A stretch of DNA of 64,000 bases from Liolophura sinensis (lineage: Eukaryota > Mollusca > Polyplacophora > Chitonida > Chitonidae): the NCBI RefSeq assembly GCF_032854445.1, contig NC_088303.1, forward strand, positions 22,017,501 through 22,081,500, given 5' to 3'. Both the position numbers and the translations under genes were made by a program. Position 1 is the first letter of the stretch. The number at the start of each line of letters is the position of its first letter. This document shows, piece by piece, positions 11,794 through 23,700 of this stretch. The notes under the pieces were generated by a model. That model was given only the letters and a program-made list of their open reading frames with translations. It was not told the DNA's origin and did no database searches.

Positions 11794-14700
11794 ATGTCGA
11801 CCGAATTTGACTGCATTAAAATAACGGTAAGTTTCATTAGAAATCTGGAGAAAATGTGCCCATCCACAACGATTGCCAAGTACCATAGCATAGTTACTGT
11901 CGATTATACAACAACAACTTCATCAGCAAAACGGTGTATCATCAAATATCTTGACCTGAGACGGGTATTACACTTCGTGACGATGTCATTTGGCAGACAA
12001 TCAAGAAAAAAACTCAAGAAAACCTAAAACCGTCAAGGTTTAATTTACGAACACAAAATAGATCTGTTATTGCCACCGTAGAAACAAACTAACAAACAAA
12101 AAACATGACCAGTGAGGGTGGAGTAATAAAAATAAAATTCTTTAAAATTTAAAAGTGCACCCAAGGCACTAGTCCTGTGGGGCTAGGCTCCTACACCTTA
12201 TGCTCCTTATTTTACCGAAATGAAGATGACTAAGAATGAAAGTAATGACACTATTTTATGTTTATAGTATATGTGAGTTAAAATGTATAAGTTTTGAAAT
12301 ATATATAGCTACTTCTGTTCATTAGTAGGATAACTTTCTTGCAACTTTCAAACTTTTCATAGCAGCGATAAAAGACTTTGTTACTTTGTAACAAAGTAAC
12401 TTTGCTTTGTTGCAATAAAGTAAACATCAATAAAACTTATATGCAGTCCTAGTTCCAATGGAGGGGACCTTGTTCAGTGCTGGCTGAGTGGTGGCGTTAG
12501 TTTAAACCACTAGCCCTGACCATTCCATGACTTTTATCCCATTGATTTTTTTTTTTTTTTTTTGATTGGTGTTTTACGCCGTACTCAAGAATATTTCACT
12601 TATACGACTGCGGCCAGCATTATGGTGGGCGGAAACCGGGCACAGCCCGGGGAAAACCCACGACTATCCGCAGGTTGCTGGCAGACCTTCCCACGTACGG
12701 CCGGAGAGGAAGCCAGCATGAGCTGGTCTTGAACTCACAGCGACCGCATTGGTGAGAGGCTTCTGGGTCACTACGCTGCGCTAGCGCGCTAACCGACTGA
12801 GCCCTTCATCCCATTGAGGTAGTCTACCATGCACACTCAGTTTTCTTCTCCTATTTACCTGACTGCCATGATTCAAATAAGTGAAATATTGTGGAGTAGG
12901 TCTTTCCTGTAAAGTACCATTGGAATATACTTAGTTCTGATGTGTTTTCCAGACGCCGCGTGAATGGCATGAGACTTTCATCAAGTTTGGGGAATCTGTC
13001 TCTGTGAATCGGTGTCAAGATAAAGACTGCTCTTGTGGTGCCCAGTTTCACTGTCCATTCTGTGAGCCAAAATCTTTCAAAGAGATTAATGCATTCAGAG
13101 TTCAGGACCATTTGGAGCAGTTTCATTGGCCAGCAGGTGTCCAGTACAAAGGTACTGATTGATTGCTTTGTGCATTGTTTACTCTATGGTCAAGATGCTT
13201 AACCAATGAGATGTTTCTGTCAGCATGTTATATGATTTGTTAAAATTTGGATGTTTGCATGAAAATTAAGGATTTAACTGGCTGTCATGTCAGAATTTAA
13301 TCTGTGCTTTGACATTATACAGTACATGCAGATAGATTTAACCAGTTTCTGACAGATCAGTGTTTGCCACAGGAGTCCATTTTAGAATGCTCAGCTGGTT
13401 TTGGAAATTGCATTCACATATTAAGGGCAGCATAGGGTAACTCTCATCCAGCAACACATGCTGTATATGTTGTGTGTGTTGCAATAGTTACAGAGAGAAA
13501 TAGCCCCAAGTGTGTCTTGATTGACAGTAAGGAACATTTAGCGCTGCATTTGTGCCCGTAGCATAAGTCTGCACCAACTGTGTGGTCTCCGTTATTAACT
13601 GAACTGTTCTTGAAAAATACTCACATTTTCTGAGCCTATGCCATAGCAGTTGGTGAGTTATTGAGAAGCCAGGCACAGCCTGATCAATTTTTTTTTTGTC
13701 AGTTTGTGTTATTGCTATGGAACACTTTTGGTTAGGACCCACCTAAGAACAGGTTACCGGTAGTTAATTTTCAGAGCTATTATGCAGGCAACATTGATTT
13801 ATGCTAGGGAAGATTTAATGCATGTGTGAACAGCGGTAAATGTTCCTTACTGTCAATTCGATGCATTTGGGCCTGTTTCGCTCAGTAACTCTGGCAACTT
13901 CATTGCTTGATAAGAGTTACCCCATTCTGCAACTAAGTCAAGTACATGCTTCTGCAATAATGGGAATGTTATATACACATTCGTGACATTACCAATTGCT
14001 GAAAATATGTAAGTTACCTGCTCATGATGCTTAAGTTCATACTCATGCTGGCTTCCTCTCCGGCTGTATGTGGGAAGGTCTGCCAGCGACCTTTGGATGG
14101 TCGTGGGTTCTGTCAGGTTTCCACCATAATGCTGGCTGCCGTCGTATAAGTAAAATATTCTTGAGTATGGCACAAAAATCCAATCATATAAATAAATAAA
14201 TAAATGCTCATGATGCTGTATCTGTTATCTTCCATGTATCAAAGTTACATAAATCTATATGTAATCTCCAGCATTGTTGACATGTTGTTCTCTTTCTTTA
14301 GATTTATTCATCGTGCAGTGTTTGCTGCATTGTGCAGAGAAGCGTCATGCACACTATCACTGCCCTGTGTGCACAGACCTTGTGGAGCAGAGAGAGGAGT
14401 TTGTCACACACCTGCAGGCACATTTGCTGGAGCAGGTGAGTGAGTGACATGTCAATCAAGTGTCTTGACTTTGAAGCATGTAGGGTTTCTCCAGGTTTGT
14501 TCTGTTTCAGTAGACCAGGTTACATTTTAACTTATTTTATTACGTCGTTTCCTGTCTCATGACCTGATGTTCGTATGATTGGCTGTAGGTGGCGGTTATG
14601 TTATGGAAATAACAGGAATCAGTACAAAGACTAGTTTAAGAGAACATAGTATTTTTATCGCACAATACCAGAGATATTAATTTTGTTCCGTCGGGCTATG

Positions 14701-17700
14701 CGTCCAAATGTTATTCAATTTTGAGAAAATTTTGTATTCAAGTTCACTTTGTGGAAGCTCAAATAAGTTTGTATCAACTGAATCCATGCATGTCGTTAAT
14801 TTTGCATATTGAATGAATTTAATGATTTTCTATAGATCTATAAGTCTATAGATTTCATGTAGATCAGTCAGCACATTGATCACAGTTTCTTTGCTTTACC
14901 CCTGGTTAACAGACTATATTTTGTCTTTGCCATGTTCCGTAAATTTTGTATTAAAATTGTGTATGGCAAATGACACAAAATTTTGCCCATGACCTACATC
15001 TACTTATACCAAACATTATATTTTCCATTATATATTTACCTGTAATGTTAACTTGAATTTGCTGCTAATCCCTTTGTTATTTATTAGTTGAATATGAAGA
15101 ATATTTACATGTGTTTTCATCCTTTATTTTTCATTCTCAGAAAGAAAGTGTGAGACTGGCTTACGCCCCTGACACTCAACAGCCTGAGCACCTTGTTTAT
15201 GAGGGTAAGATGATCTGTTTCTATGATATTAACTGTTTTCTGTTTCCTCTTAAATGTACGTGTATGTTTAAAGTAATTCCTCAACTAGCATAAAGTATCT
15301 CTGCTTAGAGCGTCTGCCTCAAAGCCGGGAGAACTCAGGGTCAAACCAAAGACTTTAAAACTGGTACTTGCTCGCCTGGTGCCCAGCACTGAGATGTTAG
15401 AGCAAGGAAACCCGACCGGTTGGCCCAGTGTCAGTGTAATGTGACTGTGTGGGGTGTCATGTCTAGTGTCTTTGGCTTGATACTTCAGTGACGGCAGCAC
15501 TTTGGTGACATGGGCACGCTCTGCCACAAGGAAACACAATATATATACACACACCTAATGGCCCTCATCGTCACATGACTGAAAAATTGTTAAGTATGAT
15601 GTAAAACCCCAAGCATACATACACACATACATAGTATCTCCTGCAATCTCTGGCATAAAGTATCTTATGCACTCTCTGACATAGAGTATCTTGTGCACTC
15701 AACTCTCTGACATAGAGTATCTTGTGCACTCTACTGTCTAACATAGAGTATCTTGTGGACTCTCTGACATAAAGTATCTTGTGCCCTCTCTGACATAAAG
15801 TATTTCCTGGGCTTTCGGGCGAGTTTAGAGTATCTCCTGTAAATAGTATGAGGTTTCTGGATTCACCAATGTAAAATATCATAGAAATAAAGGAGTTATC
15901 CTTTAACTTTATTCTAGGAAGAAATAAATCATTTCTTAGACAAAAGGTTTTTGACATCCTCACATGTTGTATGTATGGATGTAGTGTATGTACAGTATAC
16001 AAGTATATGGAGAACATTTGTGTCATTAAGTCTTAACATAGTTTTATGACTCTCTAATTGCCAAAAGATACATGATATGTGTACTATGTAACAATATATA
16101 TAGTATCAAAAAAGACAGAACAGAATACCTCTTTGAGGATCTTTAAGTGTTTTACCGGTATATAACCTGTACGTTCCTTTTTTGGCCAGACTACACACTG
16201 ACGCTGTGTGGCAAGGACTGTTCCATCATGTTTTCTGGCAGGAAGCATTATCATTGCCCTGGCTGTGGTGAATTACGATGGAATTGTGCCACTATAGCTG
16301 CTCACCTTTCTGAGTGTGAAGTTCTGAACAAACACAGGCCACATTCTCTCTTCACCGCCACTAAACAACGCCAGCTAATAGACCCACGCGTACAGTTTGC
16401 AAAACATGTAAGTACCATTTAATAATAATGGATCTCCCAGCCAGAGGGATTAAACATATTAACCTGGAGATTAGACCCCTGACTAGAATATTGGTCACGT
16501 GGTCGATTCCAGCAAAAATCCTTCTAACTGTGAATGTTCAGGTACAGCAAGAATAAACATTATGTATTCTCTATTTTCTTTTTTTTTATACACAGGTATA
16601 TACATTTCACCAGTTGTACCACATTTGCTCAATTGCCTTTATGAATAAGAATAGGTTTCACTCACTGATATGTAGGCAAGACATAATTCAAGACTTCAAG
16701 CTATTAAAGTCCCATGATGATATGCAGTTAGTTCAAAGAAACAGGTTTATTATTTTTTAATGTTATGCACATGACAGCAAGACGTGGAGGACAGATGTGC
16801 ATTGTTGGCTATGTTTTCTAACAAACAGGGATAGTTTATCAAGTTGACATTGAGCAATAAAAAGGATATTACTTTAAAATAAGATTAATTTTATCTCAGT
16901 AGTGTTTATTACATGTACATTTAAACTTGTCTGTAATGTGAATCAGTTCTCTTGCTCGTAAAATTTATAAAAGTCAATGAATGTTGTGGTTTAATAGTAA
17001 AATACATGTAGGCCTACAGTGATTGTCTTGAGCATTTTTCCCTTCTAATTTCATTGCCATCCAATAAGAATGAAATTACCTTGAGGTGAGTGTAAACACC
17101 ACAAATAAATCAGTTGTTACCTTACTTGTTTTGTTTTAATTTTGTCATTCTTGTTTCTCTCAGTGGCACGAGTCTATGGTACGAGATAACTATGATATTA
17201 CTGTCAGACGTTGTACACCAAAGTGTTGTGGGAAACAATACCACTGTCCTCTGTGCACATCAAAGACAAAGCCATGCATGGTTGCCATGCTGCGTAAACA
17301 TTTCAGCTACCATCTGGACCACTCTGTCAAACATAAAGGTCTGTGCCGACTCACTTTATGTAGCTATCTTGTCCTTGATTTCCTAAACTTTGTGCCATAT
17401 CTCATCTTTCGTATTTGTTGTTCCATATCTCCTAATTTCCCAATATACTTTCAGGTTTGTCATGTTTACTTTTGAAAAACCATTTACTATTGACCTTATA
17501 GGCAGTATTTCATTTTCCCGGGGTTTGTGCCTTTATAAACACAAACGTCACATCAGAATACAATTTTATCAGGTTTCATCGTAATTCTGCTGTTGTATAA
17601 ATGAAATACTCTTAAAGAAAAACAGGTTCGTTGCTGATTGGGTGATATGAGAGATAAATCCAGCTTGCCTAGCCTAATATGAATTTTGGGTACATGTACA

Positions 17701-20700
17701 TTGTGGCACATCTACCCAAGCATGTGACCAAGGCTCTAGGGTTTTATCTAACAAATCATATCTCCACTGTCAGCTAATCAGCATTGAGTCTTTATCTCTT
17801 TTAAAACCACAAAAACACACTAATAATAGAAATAGAGAATATTTTCTGTATAAAGTGATAATATTGGTTTATGTGCTGTATGGGCTTAATATGGCGGATG
17901 TTTTGTAGATGTGGTGCGAATTCGCCGTCATTTATTAATGGGTGTGCTTTGATAGCTGTCCTTATTTCTCCTGCCTAGGTTATCTGCTACTGGCCTGTTG
18001 TTTGGACTGTGTTAAACCGGGCCAAACTGATCCTGGAACCCATTACCATTGCCCGTACTGTGGCAAGTGTGTTCCTGATCGGGTGGAATTTACCTACCAT
18101 CTGATGGCCTGTGAGGGGTCCACCAGTACAAGCAATCATGATGACGTGGAAGATATACCTGCTGTTGATAATGATTTCAGCCTGGAAGACAGGGATGAAG
18201 AGTGGTTCAAGGTTCGCCCCAAGATCAGCCGTCCAAAACAACAACAAATCGAGGTAATTTAGATAGAATCAGAGGAAGTACATGCACATTGCGAGTGAAG
18301 CCATACAAGGAGTGGTTCATAGTCTGAGGGTTATACATGTAGGTGCTTGCCTGTCAGTCACTGGGACCCACAAGGTGCGACTTCAAACCAGGCCTTGCAA
18401 AGTCACTGGGAATTCCCAGTGACTGTGACTGTTACTGCTTTTGGGGTCTGGGTTTCTGTGTGCAGTTGACAATGCAGGTGTAGCTGTTGCAGAATGCAGT
18501 GTTTGTTGAAGATCATTTGTCTTCCACCAATGTTGGAAAGTTCGCCCTTAACTTGCAGAGGCCACAAAACTGACCACCATCACATCAGTTCAGATTCTTC
18601 ACTTGCATTAAAAAAAGTCAAATACACAAAACAATCAATTTATATTGGCTACCTGTTTAAATATTACTGAATTCAGTGTTTCTCATATCATGGCCTTTTA
18701 GTAATAAGGTGTAAGGTGAATAATGACTTAGTTCTTCTTGTTTTTTTTCTTTTGTAGATGTTTGAAACAGTTTTTGCCACATTGTCCCAGTCCTTCCTGA
18801 AAGTTTTCAACATGGAGACTTCAGATGCCCTGAAGGACATGCTGACTGAGGTAGCTGGAGCAACCCATGTGGAAGTCTGTTCCTCCCCAGGCACTGACCC
18901 GAGGAGGCCAGGATTCGCCCTGAAAGGAAGACTACAAAATGTTCTCAAGACAGAATCTCGCCTTAGTGAGGTAAGCAATGCTCTCCTAACTAAGACAGTC
19001 TAAGAAATGTTTCAAAAGAAAGATATGCCAAAACTGGTTTTAAGGTAATGGACAAATGAAAGCTTAAATGCTTTGCCAAGCCAGGAGAATCAAGCATTTT
19101 CCTAAAATCTGTGTACATTTTATAAGTTTTAAACTTTATTTACCACTTGGTATGACCAAAAAATGTTTAAGACTATATTAAATTTCAGTGAAAACAAAAG
19201 CCTAAAATGAAAATTTTTATTTAATTAGAACTTAGTAAGGTACTATATAGGTGATCTGTATTTGATGGATTTTGTGTGTTTTTAGAGTTGGAGCAACAAT
19301 CATATGCATGCATTTACATAAGATGTTCTTCAACTGTCATGACTGTTACCAACAAGAATGATGTTTGTTCCTTTCTCACTTATTTTCTAGATCTTGTTCC
19401 AACCTGTATAATATTTTTTTGTTGCAGAAATTCAATGAAGTTAATCAGGATGAGACACTTACACTGAAGACTTGTAAGTTAACACATTTTTGTATTATGT
19501 GAATCTCACTAGATTCTGCTGTCTGTTTATGGTGTTATATACTTTATGCCTATGTCCTAGTGCTGTAAGCGAAGTGTCCAAAGCACACTTCAGGCTGTTA
19601 ACCAGTAAGACAGTAATATTGCTTGTAGGTTGACAAAATGTCAGTTGCTGAAAATGGCTAAAAATGTTGACTTAAGACCGCCTTTCACATAAATATATAA
19701 AATCTGTTTGGGCATGATAAAAATTTGTCATTTGCTCTAAGAAGCCTGAATTATAGGTGAATTTTGACCCGAAATGCAAATGGGACATGCCAAATCATAG
19801 TAAATCAGAGTATTTAATACTCGAATCAAGGGAGAAAATATTGTCACTATGAATCCAGTGATCCAGGGCCCATTGTCTTGGGATTTCACAAAACCACTCT
19901 ACCCATATGTTAAGGGTACTAACTAGATGATATAGGCTGTTCTAATGAAGGTAGAATGATTCTATGTTGTATCAGGATTGAACTGTGCCTTTAAACCTAA
20001 CAGCATTTGCTAGTGTGTTTGAAATATGCTATTACTATTCGTTTCGGGGAAGTAGAAAGACATATTTGTGTACACGTAGATGAACGTTTTTGTGGAAAAG
20101 ATTATTTGTAACTGAGAGAATTACAGAAAAAGTCAGGTAAACTGTTTTAGTGTAGTCACTGATTACATGTGGGACATTTGATTTGCCTGTTAGGTCTGTT
20201 ATTAGTTTCTATCCAAGGAAAGAAATTAAAGTAAGCGTATTAGGAATTACTGACACCAACAGCACAAGTTCAAACCAAATTTTACAGAATAAGACCTTGA
20301 CACATATTGTGAACAGGAGGTTTATGTGCAATTCTTAAACGCATTTAGGTTTGCAAGATGGGCCATGTTAAATTCTTTTTCTCACTGTAATAAGCCTCAT
20401 TATATTTATTGATTGATTTTTGTATTTGTTTGATCCTTGGTTATGCGATTTTACGAATGTGAAATCTATTATTGTGTCGACAAAGCAGGGTAAACTTCAT
20501 TTATGTCAGTGTATATCTTCTTTTATAGACTACACACCCTTGCCAGAGAAGCCTCTCAGGTCATCAGTCTCCCTACAAACTTCCCCTGTGCTGGAAAATG
20601 TGCGAGTGAAACCTCTACCACCCAGCCGCCCTGCCCCACATGGGCAGCATCAGACCTGCGCCTGTCCGTCAGAGCCGTGTAATGCTGTTACAGACCATGG

Positions 20701-23700
20701 CTACTCCAAAGAGGCAGGAAACCAGAGCAAACCGTTAAACACCGATGAGCCGTTTCATCTGGAAAAGACTAACATAAATGTAGGATCTCAGGTTGCACTT
20801 GTGGGAAAAGAAAGTAGGACTCTCAACAATGTTGGGCAGAAATCAACTAGTGTTGTTCAAAATACACAGCAAGCTGAAGGAAACTCGACTGAGCCTTCCA
20901 AAATGACCATATCAGAGGCAGTAAAAGCCCTAAGTGGCCTTGCCAAGTTAATTCCAACACCAGTTGGATTGCTGAGATCAGAAGCTCAAGGTGTACACCA
21001 AACCTTCATCATACCTTCACAAGGAACTCCTCAAAACAGCCTGGGTAATGCTCCTGGAGCAGGTGTACACCTGTTCCAGCTCCCAGGTGCTCCAAGTGTT
21101 CAGCTTGGGAATTCAGCCAAAGCCAACGAACGGCCAAGTTCCCAAAGCGGAATGAGTTCAGGAAAAATAACATTTGTAAGGCCTAAAAGTGTTGCAGCGT
21201 CGAGGTTAACAGGCTCTGTTCTCACTACACAAACCTCAAATGAAAACATGACAGATTTACCTGTAACTGGTTCAAAAAGGCCTGCAGAAGTCACCCCTGC
21301 TGACCAAAATATGGTCCAGAAAAAACAAGACGTAACTGAACCTAAACGACTTCGCATAGTAGAGAATGTACAGAACGTTCATGGACATATTTTATCTCCA
21401 CAGGCATCATCGGGGTTAAATGCACTACGAAAAACACCTGTTTCAGCAACAGTGCTGCCCTCAAATAATTCCATGGGGATTACAAATCCTGCCTCCCCTC
21501 TGAAAACTGCCGAGTTAGGTACTCTAGAATCCCCAAAGATAAGCACAGCTGGTAGTAAATCAGCACCACAAATCAGAAGTATGGCTGTGGAGGACCACAG
21601 TAACATTACCGCATTGATTCCCCTTCAGATTGTTCCAAGTGCTAAGGAAGCGTCGGAAGTGAGCGACGCGTTGAAATACCTTGGTGGTCAGGCTAAACAA
21701 ACCAATCAGCACCCAGTTAAACAACAGGCCGTACAAACTTCTGACTCTTCTTCCAACTGTGATAAAGCCAGTAAAGTGGCTGATGGAATTACAGTAGTGT
21801 CAAGTTCATCTAATCGCCTTAGCAGAAGTGTGGCTTCAGATAAGCAGCCAATAGCGTTGTCAACTGAAAGACGGTTAACACGGAGTCAAATAGTTAACTC
21901 AGATGGGGCGAAAAATATATCTTTTTCCCCGATCCAGAGTGCTTCTGAGGGTCCGAAAAGGCTGCAAGATTCTGTTGTAAATGTGAAATCCACAGCAGTT
22001 TCGCCACTGTTCTTGCAGGATAATTCTCCAGCAGCAACAAAGGCAGCAGTATTTTCATCCGATCAAAGCTCATCCAGTGAATCCCCAAGAAGATACTATA
22101 CTCGAAGCCTCAAACATACACGGTCACCGGAGCTCCCTTGTAAATTACCCACAACGCAAAATGATGGACGCACGCCCAATATTCTCAAACGTGGATGTAC
22201 TTCAGTGATTAGTCCAGCGAAGGGTAACAGTCTGCTGGTTAAACAGAATATAAAACTGGCAGCACTGACTTCTGACTGCTCTTTGGATTCAGAAACACTA
22301 TGTGAAAAGGCCAACACATCAGCGGTCAAAAGCACAGTGCATAGTCAGAAGTCTGAGAGTCAAGTGGCTATGGTCAGTGATCAGTTAGTACAAATTTTGA
22401 GTTCAGATGACGAGCAAGAGTCGGAATTGATTCATCCAGACCTATCTTTTGAAATTCCAACCATAAGGTTTCAACTGAGTGATGCGCAAGGCACTGTAAG
22501 CTCCAGTCACAGTTGGACTAAGGTCCAGGGTGGTACTCAAATTGGTAAGCCACAGACCACTGGCAGCATGCCTTCAAACAGTGTATCAAACGGCGCAAGT
22601 GAACCTGGTAAGACCAGCCCAGAATTACCTAAGCGGTATTTCACCCGGGGAAGAAAAGTTGACACCAGCGTGTTGAAAGGACGCGGTAAATCGGCCAAGG
22701 ATACGACAGATAGGAAGAAAACACCTGAAACCGCTAAATCTACAAGAATACTTAGAAGTTATATGTCACCCAAGAAAAGTAAAAAAGGCTTAGTGTCACT
22801 CCCGAGCAGTAAACAGCCAGAATCCCCACGAAAAAAGCATTTAAAGTTTGAAACGCCTCTTAAATCTACAAAACCAGGGACTGTAAACAAGAAAAAACAA
22901 TCTGACGGGTACCCGTAATATCAGCACAAATGACACAAATACCAGTAGCACAAACACCAGTAACACCAGCCAAGGGAAGAAGAAAAGTGATCAAGAAGTA
23001 TCGCCTCTAGTTCTGTCATCGGAAGATTTAGCTACGCGTCGAAAAATTCCAACTGTGAGATTTCAGCTGGACATTGAGTTGGGATCTGAAAGTCAGAATT
23101 GTGGATGGACAGTAGTTAAAAAGGCTATGAAATCGCCTGAACAAGCCAGTGATAATATTTCTTTGGAAACTCCTACAAAAAATACCTTTCCAACAGATCA
23201 GATAAAGGCATTTGAGAAGCCTGGTGGACAGAATACTAGCAACATTTCAAAATGTAAAACGATGAAATCTCTTGCTTCTGTGAGTGCAGAAAGTGCAGTA
23301 CAGGAAAGCAGTCGTGCAAGTGTATTGGCATATCCCGTCAGCATCACAGATCCAGTAAACAAAACTTTAGTGCCCCAGTCAGGAAAAAGTCCTGTTGAGA
23401 AAGACGTTGAAATTTTAAAAGATGATGCTCCTGGATCCACAGCTGTTGAAGATGAGGCTGAATGCATTGGTGGGAGACCAGGACCTGTAAAGCTGTCATC
23501 GAAATCCAATATATCTACTTCTGGAAATCAGGGGAAAAGAGACCATGCCAAGGAACTGCCGTCCCATGTGCAGATAATGCGTTTACCCTTGCAAATTTTT
23601 CAGTTTTCTAAAGATGCTTCTGTACAGTCTATGCAAGTTGTTCAAAACAGTACCAGAGGGTGGATCTGTCTGTATTCCTGGGGCCTGTAAGACATCAGAG

